Shown: positions 1 through 15,000 of the stretch, in pieces
Position numbering within the stretch: the first letter of the stretch is position 1
How the letters are laid out: every line of letters begins with the position of its first letter
Assembly: GCA_963678705.1 (NCBI GenBank)
Contig: OY783216.1
Coordinates: 1,550,001-1,614,000, forward strand
Length of the DNA stretch: 64,000 nucleotides
Direction of reading: 5' to 3'
From: Panorpa germanica
Taxonomy: Eukaryota > Arthropoda > Insecta > Mecoptera > Panorpidae
Translations under genes and position numbers: made by a program
Notes under the pieces: generated by a model
The model's database searches: none
The model's input: only the letters and a program-made list of their open reading frames with translations
What the model was told of the DNA's origin: nothing

Positions 1-3000
1 GAGAAGCTAATTCATTTTGAAGGATGCGAATGTCATTTCTGAAAAGCAACATTTTTATAGAAACTAGAATTCTTAAGGACTTTCTTGAACAATAAAATAA
101 TTACGTAATATTCGTTTGTGTATCAATGGCATTCTTGGCTGCATCATAAGCATCCGTAGAAATATTTAACCCTTTCTTTGCTAATTTTTCAATTTCATCA
201 GCTTCTTCTTGCAGCCTGTCAGCTATTTCTCGAGCGGCACTGGAGATATCGGTCATAGCTGACGATTGTTGACCAAAAGTTTCGCTGCGTTCTGTTGCTC
301 GTTCTAGTGCTGATGCGCCTTCAGTATTTAGATATTCAAAAGCTTCCTTTAAAAGTTAAAATGTATTAAAACAAAATATTAATACGTTTTATAATAGCTT
401 GTAATAAAATAGTATTGTAATTCTCACATCTAACTCGGCATCAGCTCCGTCAATGTTTTCATCGGCTCTGCTGACATTCACCTGACTCTGATCAGCCAAA
501 TCTTTGCTTTGAAGCGTTAATTTATCCACGGTTTCCAAATATTCGTTCACGGAATCTAATCTATAATAATGAATGAAATTTTATCTAGATTACAGTACAG
601 TGGTATTCACTGCAGCTTAAATTATGTGGATAAGGTTTTACATGTTCCACATATATTTAAATTTGTTAATTTTACGCACTTGTTTCGTAATTCCCCTAGT
701 CGTTCGACCAACGTTTTATCTCCTCCTCCAGCACCAACTCTAGCTTGTTTCAATAGCTCAGTTACGTTTCCTTGTACATAAGCCATCGTTTTGTTAAAAT
801 CTTCATCGGTGATCACAGTTGGGTTGCTGGTAATATTTGCTAAGGTCTATAAATAAATTTCTTAAAGTTAATAATGGAACTGGTTAATGAATTGCAGGTT
901 TGAAATCAGCATACATTTTTACGATAAGAACCGTTATAAATTTTACAAGACAGAAATTTCAATTATTATAAAATGAACAAGTGTATAGCCTTCAAACTTA
1001 AAAGTATTTATACAGCAGTACATCGGCGTACCCCGCATTATGAAATTTCCGTACATGTAACATTTATGGTACATATAACATTATAAATTTATATTACATA
1101 TAATATATAAATAATTGTTTACGTAACATTTTTACATAAGATATTTTATGGAAATTATAGTATTCAATATTTAGTAACCTGTTCAAGATCTTGTAGTTTT
1201 CTGCGATGAGCTTGTGCCGCATCCTGAACTAGATTGTAACAATGTGGGCAATCTACACATCCGCTTTTCCTGTCGTATTTGTTTTCTTTGCATCGGTCAC
1301 ATTGACGTCCTTCCACATTATCATTGCAAGGACATTGTCCTGAAGCATCACACTGAAGCTGACGAGATCCGATCGGATCACAATCACATTCTCGACATCC
1401 GCTGGTTGAGAATCCGTATTGGTAAGTAGCACACATGTCGCAATGTTTGCTGAAATTAAACACAGATATATTTTAAAATAAGTTAATCTTATTTGACAGT
1501 ATTAAATACAAAGTAAACTACATACCCTACTACTCCAGGACGGCACCTACATTGACCGGTAAATTTGTCACACGTATGATCAACACTTCCAACAGGATTA
1601 CAATTGCAACTTTCGCATCCGTCTCCGCTGACCAGATTGAAATAGCCCGGTTCACACTCATCACAATTACGTCCTATGACATGCGAGCGGCATATGCATT
1701 GTCCAGTGATTTGATCACATTTTGGGGGTCCTTCGAAAGTTTCCAACGTTCCATAAGGATTACATTCGCAACGGATACAATCGCCCTTATGAAGGGCTAA
1801 AGCGTCACCATAGAATCCTAAAAATAATGAACGCCATTTTGTGAATTCTTCATAAAACGATTTAAACATAAAAAACATGGTTTTTTTGATAATGTTTAAC
1901 CAGCTGTATAATATCGCCATCAATATTTCGCGAGAAAAAATGGCCAAGTATCGTTTCACCTTAATTTGATTTACCTGGCAAACATTGATCACAATGATCT
2001 CCTGCTGTATTGTAAACACATTTTAAGCAATGCCCCGTCGTTCGATTACAATTGCCGACAGCGTTAGGATCCACATTGGTGTTACAATCACATTGTTTAC
2101 AAAGTTGAATCGATGGACCAAATATTCCATCAGGATCACCAAAGTAACCATCAGAACAAAGATCGCAGCGCGGTCCAGAGTAACCAGTTGGACATTCCAA
2201 GCAAACTACAGTCTCATCAGGAAGTTGCATACAAGCGCCGTTGTTAGGGCATGGACAAAGTTTGCAGTCATATGGAGAGCCTCCTAGAGCATTACCATAA
2301 TAACCTCGAGCACAAAGCTCGCAGTTGTCTCCAGCGGTGTTGTGCTTGCAAATGCAACGACCTAAAATATAATTGACAATGAAAATTACGTTATATTCAA
2401 ATTGAATATATCAAGATAAAAATATTTACCGGTTTCTGGGTCACATATGTCTGTATGGCTGTTGCATTCACAAGGAACGCAGCGGGTGAAGGGTCCTCCT
2501 CGAGCAGGGGTGTGACGATACCCTGGTGCACAGGATTCACAATGCTGACCAATGTAAGCTTCAGGACACTTGCAGTTTTCAACCCAGCGCGCGGGATATC
2601 CTAAAAACATAATAGAAATTCAAAAGAAACTATATAGAATACCAGAGATGTGCGTTTTTCAAATACATATACCCAAAATGCAAATACAAAATATTCTATT
2701 TTGTATTTAAATATCTTTTAAGAGTATAAATTTTTTTATTTTATTTGAAAACTTTTACAAACCTATTTCCTATTTGGAAAATACAAAATACTTTTTTCAT
2801 TTTTGTTACTTCATAGTGTTAATCAATAAACATTATTTTTTGAATATAAACTTAAAACCCCACCAACATTAGCACTATCTATGATCTATCTGCACAATTG
2901 TTTTAATAATTCTAATTTAAACTGTTACAAATTTAGGTAAACGAAAATCAGATGTCTTATGGTGGGAACATCTGATTTTCGTTTACCTAAATTTGTTTAT

Positions 3001-6000
3001 TATATTTTCTCGTTCATTATTTGTTTTACTACAAGACAATCACTCCACTACATTCCTTACTGACATAAATATATATTATTTTACCTACTACCCTGTCCAC
3101 TTTAATCCCTAAACTATCACAACTACATATCAATATTTTATCCTTCTACAAAATAAAAAAAATTCCGTCGACGAAAAATGAAAGATAAATTATTTGAACA
3201 AATAGTGATATTAAAATCCATATCATATATATATACATATACATTTTATGTGAACTCTCATAATTATTAAAAAAAATAACATTTATATTAGTAACATAAA
3301 GAGTATTCTATTTTCTCAAAAGCATTTTTAAAATACGTATTTTGTATTTAAATACCAACATGAAATTTATTTTTTATTTTGTATTTGAAATAGGAAAATA
3401 ACGAGGTATTTGCATTTTGTATTTAAATGCTTTTGGAAAGCATTTGTGCACATCTCTGTAGAATACAATATTGTACTTTGTTTATATTGAAATAAAATTT
3501 AAGAACGAACCGTGTCCACGATATGCAGTTTCAAGGCGAACATCATCTATGAAACCTAGACCTCCAGGAGTGTAGACTCCACGAATTTTAATAGCTGTTA
3601 AATTAGCGAGGATGGACATAAATGCTCGTGCAGAGAGTCGTGGTTGCCAAGCATAATCCTGATGCTCGTGTAGGATAAATGTGTATTCTTGAGTCTGTAA
3701 TGAGATTCAGTAAATAAAAACACTTTTAAATTTAGATGCTAGTAGGTAGTACGAAACATGCTATTCTCGAGAAAATTCTACCTGCTAGCATATGTATACA
3801 TTACGTGCTATTTATACGGGCTGTGTATTTTTCTAATATCTATTTATTATGAGAAATATATAAGAAACAAATAACATTTTTCTTTAAGACTTCAAGATAA
3901 AAGCATTGGTGTGTTTCTTGGGTAATTATTTCTATGATATATTATCACTATTATCTGTAAATAAAACTATCAAGAAAAGTAAAAAATTTAACTTACTTTA
4001 ATTGATGGAACTTGATTGTGTTGTGCAAAAATAGGAATAGCAACACTACTACCACCACCTTCCAAAATAACATCCTGTGGACTTGGGGAAGGTCCATTTT
4101 CTCCAATTCGTAAAGTGAAAGACAATTTGTGATTATAAGATGCTCTTTGATCCCCCAGGAAACGATCTGGTGCGGAGAAGAAGATTGTGTCGTAGGTGGA
4201 TTCTGGTGTAGTACTGATGCCAATACTTTGTGTGATACCATTGTACTGCAGAGGGATGTTGCGGTTGTATTGGTCAACGCCTTTCCATTTTTCATTATTA
4301 CGGGAAAACATTGATTCCATGGTCAACTAATAACAATAGGATGAATTACATTATGTAAAAATTAGGCGTTAATATTGCAGGAGTTATAATTTGTCATACC
4401 TTGGTGTAACCCAAGGCTTCAGAACACTCTGACGAATGCCCGTAACAGAAACAAGGGGTGCAGCCGAATCTATTTTCCAAATCCAAGTTGAAATATCCTG
4501 GTTTACATCTGAAATACAAACATACTGTGTAGTTAAACAATTTCAAACTGCACCTGACTAAAATGTTGCCAGAGGTTGCAATTGTCAATAACTTTTATTA
4601 TGTAAATTATTGGAAATCATACATCTCGTTACAATATCGTCAACTTAAACTGAAACGATACTTGGCCATTTTTGACTCGCGAAATATAGATGGTGATACT
4701 ATACAGCAGGTTAAATATTATCAAAAAAATCATGTTTAAATCGTTTTATGTAAGTAACTATAAACACGAATCAAAATCTAAAGCTGCAATTAGTTAGATG
4801 AATAACGTATCTACATTTTAAGCTTTTTTCCACTGACTTTTAATGAGTTGAACCGCTAAAATAAGTTTTGAAAATGAATATTGCTATATTTTCTAGTTAA
4901 ATTCCAATTTTTATATGACTGGTAACATTTCTAAGGGTTTGTCATAATTTTAAAACGTTTATTATGTTTCTCAAACTTACGCTTAAGACTTAAAAATATA
5001 TAGAGTATTCGATAATATCCCAGTTATATAAAAATTGGAATTGATTCGCGTTTATAGTTACTTACATAAAACGATTTAAACATAAAAAAACATGGTTTTT
5101 TTAAATAATATTTAACTTGCTGTATAGTACCGCCATCTATATTTCGCTAGTCAAAAATGGCCAAGTATCGTTTCACCTTAATGTTTATCATTAAAATAAT
5201 TAGTGAATTTGGGCAAAACCTTTGAAAATATCCTTTTAGTTATTTACTTTTCTTAAAATGAATATAACAATGCAATATCCATTTCAATACTAAACCAACT
5301 ACTACTTACTCTCGACAACGTTGACCCTCAACATGTTCTTTGCAGTTACAGACTCCTGAGATGGGATTACAGGAAGGGAAGTTACTATCAGATCCTGCGG
5401 GACTACAATCACAGGATTTGCATCCTTGAGATGAAAAATCATAGTAATTAGCATCACAGCGATTGCATTTGTCGCCAGCAACTCCTGGTTTGCATTGACA
5501 TTTTCCTTCAATGTTGCACTGCAAAGATCTGGATCCTGGAAATGTTAAAATCATTTTAATTTGCACATACTACATGAATGTGATTAGTAGTTGGTGAAAA
5601 TAGTTTACCTATAGGATCACATTCACAGGGACCGCAATATTCTTCATCAACTTGATAGAAATTTTCTTTACAGCGTTCGCAATTAGCGCCGTCTCTGTTG
5701 GCGCGACAATCCGTGCAATGGCCGCCATGTTCTGTAAGTTCGTACAGATTCTTGTCGAAGTAACATCTCTCGGAGAAACCGTTGCAGTTGCAAGCTGAAA
5801 CACAGAACAATAAAATTGATAATGGGTGGTGACCTAAGTTTCAAGTAAACCAGTAAATGAAGATGCAGAATGGGAAACAGATACCTGTATTGGGAAGAAA
5901 GCAAAGGAAATGCTTGAACATATGAAAAGGAAATGATAGAAGAAGGTAGAGAATTTGTCAAGGTATAATCAAGGAGGCATAGTGTTATTGGGTAATAATG

Positions 6001-9000
6001 GAGGTAAACAAAAAACAATCACTTTTTATATCTATTTAGTTTGGTTAGAACGTGTTTTTATAATTAGCCTAGCTTAATTTAATTATCTTAAGATCGAGAT
6101 AAATTAATGATATCTTAAATTCTAATACGTTTAACAATTAGATAGATAAAATTTACAATGCTGCAACAAATGGAACATATGTACTGCTCACAACAAATTG
6201 ATATTCCACCGAAATTTCCACAAATTCTAAAGGAGTATGCTAAAGGTAATGGACACTATGACAAAAGGGCGCAGTTTTATAATAATCAGCTCGTATTAAA
6301 TATCGCTTCTCGGCCTCTTGGATAAGATCAAAGTTAGCTCGTATTAAATAAAAACTTATAACCAATTGATTATCAATTAATAATCGTACATATTTCCAAA
6401 TCAAAAAAGATGCCATCCGTACCCAACCAGCAGACCTGCTGCTGTGGTCAGCTTGCTATTTCCGGTGCCTAGCCAATGGAATTCCTGTACCGGCAAAGAA
6501 GCGGATAGAGGTACCACCTACTGTATCACGTACTGGACTGACTCCAGGGTTTATAGCAGTCCTTATAAAACAGGTGCTTCCATATTCTTTCAATATTAAA
6601 TCACGTAATTACATCTCATTACCAAATTACTCTTAAAACTATTCTAACATTTCGTAACTCAAGAAAACATTGTCTGATTTTTTTATACTAATGTTTCTTT
6701 CACTTTACTCTTTTTCCTTGCATGTACCTCCGCCGTTCACCTCTTGCCCCCCAGTAAACATTTGGTGAAATAGAATGGCTAGGTAAAGTTCTAGTCACTC
6801 GTACATTTCAATTCTAACGTTTTACAAGTTGGAGCAATTTTAGTTCAAATTGATTCCCTACCTGTCACAGGAGTCGCTTTTATTCAACAGTGAGCAGTCG
6901 TTGCGCCGTCTGTAGCTCATAAAAGAGACATTCCCTCCCAGTAAACAATTTGGTGAAGTGTCCTATTTGGTGAAGTTCGAGTCACTCGTACAATTCTATT
7001 CTAACGCTTTACAAGTTCTCTACCTGTCACAGATTTTGTGTTAGTTTTTCATAATAATATTCTTTCTTTTTCCAACATCATTCATTAAGTATTTCTGTTT
7101 CTTTCCCACATGGGTATATTTTTATTATCCGGTCATAAATCATAAACCTACTCCGCTTTTAATTCAGCAGTGAACCGTCGTTGCAATGTCTGTAGCTCAT
7201 AAAAAGGACCTTTCCTTTGAACGACTGAATAGAAAACGAACACGTTCCAGACAAAAAATTCATGATACGTAATAGAAATTAAGTAGAATTTACTCCAAAA
7301 TGTTTACTGGGCTATGAACGACTGAATAGAAAACAAACGCGTTCATGACAAAAAACTCATGAAAAGTAATAGAATTTACTCCAAAATGTTTCCTGGGCCT
7401 CCTTATTTCTTCTCCGCAAATTCTTTATTTTCTTTTTTCAATCCATCCTAAAATAGCAGTTTCCTTTCATATGTTCCAACGTCTCTTTTTCTTGCTTCCA
7501 CTTTCTGCCAATCCTCCCATTTCTTCTTATTATTTTATTAAAACAACGAATTCCTACCAAGTACCACGTTTCATCCCACTTGTTGTTATTTTTCCTTGCT
7601 TGCAATGTCATTCATTCATTTTAATTCCTTCTCCTTTCCTTACAAGGTTTCTATCAGGTTTACTTCGCTTTCCACCTACTCTTAATATTCTGTAATGTGT
7701 TCTCTTCAGAGACGGCCTTAGGGGGTGGCAAGCAGGGCAACCGCCGGGGCCTCGCATTCTCGCGCAACAACCCAAGTAGAAAAATTCATTACTATATATG
7801 TATTTGAATCTCGCGCCTCGCACTTTAGAAATCCCACTAGAATCATTGCGTATATCTTTTAAAGCATTCATGTACCTTAGTTTATCATCATTAATATTTG
7901 TCATCTTTGTGCTTGTAAAACTTCCAATATAAAATTTTATTTCTCGTCAATTATCATCAAAAATACTTACTTACAATTTACATAAATTATACAAAGAACA
8001 AGTGCCTCGCACAAATCTGCCGCTTCGAGGCCTCGCAAAGTTCTGTCGCCCGGGGCCTCACTAAATAGGTTGTCTTCCATGCCAATAATCCTGTATCGTT
8101 ATCCTTCCAGGTTACTACTCCCCAGTACCTACTGCTCCTCCCTTTATTGCCAAGTCTAAATCTCAATCACTTGATTTCCAGTTTGGACATATTTCAAAAA
8201 TTGATAGAGATGTACTTTGGAAAAGATGGATTGGGGTATGCCTTTGTGATGAAGAGTTAAAGAAAATGTTGATTTTGGGTAAAATGTTGAAAACACCTAA
8301 AATTCCTTGGATTAAATTTGTGGCTCTAATGATTGGACATCTATGTAATGTAAGTCTTTGTCCACTAGGAAATAGCGTGTAGAATTAAAGGTCATTCTCT
8401 CTTATCGAGTTTTAGTTTTACATTCATAATTTAACTAAAACAGTAGGTGTGAATGCTGCTTCATTCAAGGATTAATTCTCAATCAAATTTCAGTCCTTAA
8501 CGGAGACCATGATAATGTTTTGCGAAATAATGACAAATGAGCCAGACGGCGGAAGCGCAATGGTTCCTTTCTCCGAATTTAAGGAAGCGTACATATTCCT
8601 AGCTCAACTAGATTGCGGGTCCACTCAAAAGTTCAAGGAGGGTCGCAAAGTTGTCGATAAAACAAGATCTAGTGAAAAACGAGTAGAGTACAAAAGCGAA
8701 TCTGACACGAGTACTGTGTCTACGCATAAAGAGGCAGTTGGACAAAGTGGTAGCAAACAGTTTTACCTAGGAACACATATTGTCTCAGATGTAATATCAA
8801 AGGATGCACTGGCTGGCAAACATGGTGATATTATAATTGATGCAGTTATTGACAATTTGGTGGGAGAAGAAGCTACAGAAGAATTCGATCTAGATAAGTT
8901 AGATCTTAATCACAAGAAAGTTGCTAGTGTTTCTATGATTAGCGAACAGGCTTCGAGTGTTGATATCTTCCCGATCCACGCTGATGCAATAAAGTCTCAA

Positions 9001-12000
9001 GTTGTTTATGAAGATGACGTGAACGAAGTATGTACCGTTAAACTAGTTCCGACATTTTGTTTCTAGCCTCCATTTTGAAAAAATGGCGGTTAAAACCGGT
9101 TTCATGGAAGTTAATAAACATACTATTTAACTTATAGGATGAAGAAGATATTGAAGGTTATGAACAATGTGAAATTGAGCAGCTGCCAGAAGAGAAAGGT
9201 GACTATGATGCAGGGATGTTAGATTTTGATGACGGTATCAGCGTGCACACCTTCACCCAGGTCTTTGATGTAGATAAATCCACCACCGTGACACGCACAA
9301 GTAATAAATATTATTTTTATCAAAATATGAAAAGTTTTTGAAAGTTAATTAATTGTTCCACGTACGAGATTATGAACAAAGATTCGGAGATTAAAAGTGT
9401 GTCCAAAATGTGTGCGAGAGAGAAAGGTATATGTTCGTATTTGTTCTCTATTCGCATGCGTCGAAAGTGACAGCTGTCTAGATATAATAAATATTAAATA
9501 TGTAAAGAACTTATATTTCTTTAGTTGGTACAAAGCTCGTCTGTCGGTAAAACAGTGACCGTTCAGTGAAAACATATACTCATAAACACAGTTGATTTTT
9601 GGAGTGCACAGAACTCACGAATTTAGTTATATTTATATATAGTTTATTTATATTTATACATATCTACATTATTCTACATCAATATAATGCCATATTTAAC
9701 AACTGTCACGTATTATATCTAGATAGCTGTGACTTGACAACTGTCACTTTCGACGCATGCGCATAGGTAAGATATACCTTTCTCTCTCGCACACATTTTC
9801 GACACACTTTCAGGTTCAGCATCCACTCTCCGTTTCAACACTCATGATAAAGTGTGCTTCTAAGAAACAACTGCAACATACCATACTGCCTTAGATTTAA
9901 TGATCTAACAATAGTAATACATTTATTTTGCAGCATTGAATTCAAATGTGCCATCACGTGTTGCAAGTAATTCATCCACGGTTGACACCATAAGCCTGAG
10001 TGAATCTGAAGAAGAAGCCATTGTCTCGTACGCAGAACCTGCTGTATATTGGGACAAGAAAGAAGAGAAACCACCTTGTGGATTGAAGCCTGACAATATG
10101 GACCTTAAGAAAGATGGAGTGATTTATATTGAATCAATAAAAGGCATCGGTCCTGTTGTGCCAATCCTTATCGTTAAGACGTTTATGGAATACATGGAAT
10201 GTTGTGCCAATAATCAGCACAATATGGTCATGCCACGGAACATGCGCCATTATACCTGCCCAAATCTAGAGCCCAACCCCTCGCAATTCGAATCGGAAAT
10301 GGTGAACATCGACATTATTTACTAAATTCATTGTTCGTCTTTCTCCTCAAGTTTAAAATCGAAATTATTTTGTTATATCATTTATATTTTTTATATATTT
10401 TTGAATTATTTACTTTCTTTTATATATTTTTATATATATATTTTAACAACTTGGTCATTGGTTTCATTATATTATTTATAAGAAAAAAATAATTAGAAAA
10501 AAAATTATAAATTTAATTATACTTTTCAAGATTATTTTAAAAATTTACCCTTGCCAATATTCTGAATATTATTTTTTTTTTATATTTATTTATTTATTTG
10601 CCTTGACTTTTATTTGGCATAACCACTATAAAACATTTTTTATATATGTTTAACATAACATTTATAAATCTATTTTACAAATTTCTAAATATTTAAATAA
10701 TTCACTAATTAATTTTGAATCACTTAACAAAAATTTTGTAATAAAAGGAAAAGTTTTAATCACATTTATTATTTCACTATTGAATTTTGATCTTTGTAGA
10801 CTATAAAATGAATAGTTATCTATTCGGTGTTATCTATTAAAATATTAAATTAAATATTATCTGAATATTACTTAAGTATTCCTACTCACTGCTTTAATTT
10901 AATTTTGTATTTTGTATTTAATTTAAACTGTTTAGCATATAGCAATACGCAGTCATTCACAGTACCATTTTTAATTAAATTTATTTTTTAAGTTTTCTTA
11001 GTTTATTTTTTAGAACCTTACAAGGTCCAATGTTTTAAATTAAAAATATTAAATTAAGAAAATCTATATTATATTAAAACCTCCAAAATGTGACAACCTG
11101 TCAAAATGCAGTAGAATTTATTTTTAAAAGAAGTGTAATGTCAGTTTGTCAAAAATAAAGAAATAAAAACAATTTCTGTTACTAATTGTTATTAAAAATA
11201 GCAGTTTTAATTATTTCACATACAATTTTGTTGAAGTGTCAAAATTTATATTACTAACGATGCACACGTACGAACTAAATTAACTAAACTTAAATTAAAA
11301 CACAAATGTGAAAAGGAATGCTTAAACGAAAACCTGAAATCTAGATTACAATATTAAATAAAAACAGTAAATTAAATATCTAAACAGTGAGTGGAAATGA
11401 GGCTTTATACAATGTCTTTTCTTTTCTCTTGCGTTTATCTCAGAAACTACTTTTCTTGAACTGTTCGCCACGATACCTCAAGAATGCCTCATCCGTTATT
11501 AATGAAAATTACACCACATATTTTTTACAACATCTATCGAGCAGGTTACGATTTTTGCGATTGAATTCCTTCTTTATTCTTTATTCAAGCTTACACAATA
11601 AAAAATAAAGAAAAGGGCTCATGTCTCAAGTTTCAAATACACGTTTATTCTATTGATATTTAAAAAAAATATTTGAATATTATCATTATTATCCATAAAA
11701 GGAAAGACAGGTCGCTGACGATGAACAAAGCAAACTCGTTGACGTCGCAGTCTTAAGAAAAATAATAAATATAAAATTCATAAGGTCTGTAAGTTCTTTT
11801 ATTAAAACTTACTGCTTTCATCTGATATATTTTAATGTATTTTCTGAAGTATAGACATTCACTATTTACAAAACCATTTAATTTTTAAATAGTTCAATAA
11901 TATGTGTTAAAACTTCAAAACATTCCGACTATTAGTTTTCGAAATACAGTCGTTTTAGTGACGCTACTTTTATAATTTTCAAAACAATGAAAAAATCTGA

Positions 12001-15000
12001 AATTCATGTGTTTGTTATTAATATTAAAATAATATAATATATCTATAATATCATAATAATATAAAAGAAATCGATTTAAGTCATTGTATATTCTGCACAC
12101 CAGTCGATATTTTGTGCTGTCTAAAATTAATTAATGTCTAATGCCAGAGATATCTACCTATAAATAACGTTTACTTTAACCCGAGCGCGTAAGTTTTAGT
12201 AGGGTTCTACATTTCCTGGCTCATTTTAATTATATTTGCAACTGTTATAGAGGTTGCGGAATTTCAGGCGCTTAAATGTAAATAATTTACATATTTTAAG
12301 TAAAGATGCTATTAAAGATAGAATTATACATAAAAATACATATTTATTAATACAAATAAATTCACAGAAAGATAACCCATGGAAAAATAAGTGTATTTTA
12401 AATAAAAGAAAATGTTTTTAAACACTTACACTATCCTACTTGTTACTTTAAAATGGATCTACGTTTAACAGAAGGAATAATAATATTATAAAACTTTTAA
12501 CTAATTGATTATTAATCGAAGATTCAAACCAATGTCTGTCTCTCCGTTATAAAATTAAAATTACTGCGAAAATATCCCAACTTGTCTAGATTTAAATGAA
12601 TGAACCTTATGCATATACTTACACGGCTTCCTGTACCAAGGCGACACAGCATTCCACTTATAATAAGTGTAGTAATTTTGGCACGAAACAATTGTTATTA
12701 TAATTTGTACAGCAAAAACAAACAACGTTAATAAACGCATAATTCCGCTTAATTATAAATTAGATCTTAAAAGTAGATGAACATTTTCTAAATAATCCGA
12801 CACGCAGGGACACAAATCGACAAATGAACTATACCTTGAACCTCTTGTAAATTCACGAAACAGGTTCTCGACATATAATTCCAAAAAGGGAAACAAACCC
12901 GATTGAAATAAAAGAGAGGAAACAGGAATAAAATTCCTGTGCAATACATAATGTAGTTATGTGAAAAAATATAAGTAATTTTACCTTTGCATTCATGCAC
13001 ATCACTTGAAGAAGCTCTTCCCCATGGTGCATCGTTGTAGAATGGAAGACATTCTCCACAGTCTGGACCAGCCGTGTTGTGCTCGCATCTGCATACTCGG
13101 GATCGCTGACCATCTGGACCTGGAGAATGAAATTAGGCAATATTTGTTTAATCACAACTTTTAAATGATCTCTATCAAATTTTTCGGCACCACTGTAAAG
13201 ATACTTGCGACAAGAATGCTTTAAGATAGAACTGCTAGCATTATGTCTATATTTATTTACACCCTAGGACTTTAGGTTCCAACTTAAGGGAAGGGTAGGG
13301 TAAAAACAGTAAAAAAAAAGCATGTTTTCGATAATGTTTTTTGACGACACAGTTAATATATAATTATTTCTATAATTACTACATGATAAAATAACGCTTG
13401 AAGAATACTTTGTGAAATTTTCATAAATAAATATCAAAAAAAGTAACATTGCGTGCCACTCATAACTCATCACTGGATTATCTGAAATCGAAAACCCAAA
13501 ATAATTTCATTAGTTGATAAGTTTCTGCAGGTAACGCTGTCGAGTTTTTATTTATTTATTAATTTTTCAATTTTTTACAGCACTTAAAATTCAAAATACC
13601 GATTTTTCATGGAAAAGGTCAGAAACTTTGATATTTTAAAATACGTTAAAATTAAAAAAATGAAAAAAAACTCGACACCGTTACCTCGGCATTTATGTAA
13701 AGAAAGAGAGAGTGTGCAAAATTTCAAAAGAATCGGTCCAGTAGATTTTGAGCTAGAGAGGGCACCGACCCTGAAACTAGACCAGAGAGGTGAAGACTTA
13801 AAACTGTATATCTCCGACTTCAAATTTTCACACAATAAACTTAATATGTTCTACATTAATATAAAGTAGTAGTTACAAACCTGTGGATGGGACACATTGA
13901 GAAGCGTGTCCATTACATTTGCACCTAGCTCCAACGGCAACATCAGCAATAGCATAAAAGTACGACCGCAGAACCTGAGGGTCGCCGAACACTTCGTCAC
14001 CGAATGTGTTAAGTCTATCCAGGGTAATTCGAATATCCGTGGCTGTGACCCATTCCTTGAAAATGAAATATAATCGCGATTATTTTCTTTCAAGTTAAAT
14101 ATTTTTATACCGGCTTCATATATCATTCATGATAAGTACCCACGTGTGAGTGGAATACGATTTACCTGTAATTCTGGACTGGAATCAAAGTTGTAAGCAC
14201 TAGGACGCCCTTCCAGTGAAGAGAAGGCAACATTTCCGCCTCTTAGAGGAGATATATCGCTGTACTCGCTGGTACAAAGCGCTCGGGTTTCTGCTTCTCC
14301 TCTGATGGCATAGTTTTTGTCAGGGAGATTATAAGTGTCACGGCAAGTTGCGCTGCAGAAACGAATGAGTCATTAGAAACCATTAAAATCATTAATTTTT
14401 TCGTGAAACGTGATTTTATGCGCCCCCCTGTACCTGTAGTAGTGGTATGGTATCCATGGTCCTCCTTCTCGCGTTCTCTTGTAAATGGCAAAACTTTCTG
14501 GACGTGGTGAATAAAACCAAAGTCGCACGTATGTAATATCAAACGCTTTGCCTAGAAATTCACATTGTATAAAGTTTGGATGCTAACAGAACCGTATTAA
14601 GTTTTCGGTAAGGGTACTTATCCTTAATCCGGTCTAGAACACGTGTTTTTTAAGGTTACAATTTCAATCTAACCTACAAATACTTACGAAGTTTCAACGT
14701 CAAGTTAACTTGCGACGGGTACTGAATATTTTCATACATTGTCTCAGATTGCCACCATGTTTGATTATCCTGGTGGGATAAATCAGTCAGATAGTAAGCA
14801 GGATGGTCACCCTCTCGACATGTATCGCAAGACTTTCTAGCTGATGAACCTGTTTGCACACAAAAGTCAATGGGACCAAACTCTCCACACGTGTTTGTGG
14901 CTTCCATTTGTACTTCGTACGCGGCGTTTACAAACTCGGGAATACATCTCTGAAATATTAGAAATTCACTATGTAATATTCAATGAAAATAAAATAGTAA

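Noticed and set aside
11387-11608. 73-codon plus-strand ORF
   Set aside because: No family match, composition like the surrounding AT-rich DNA.
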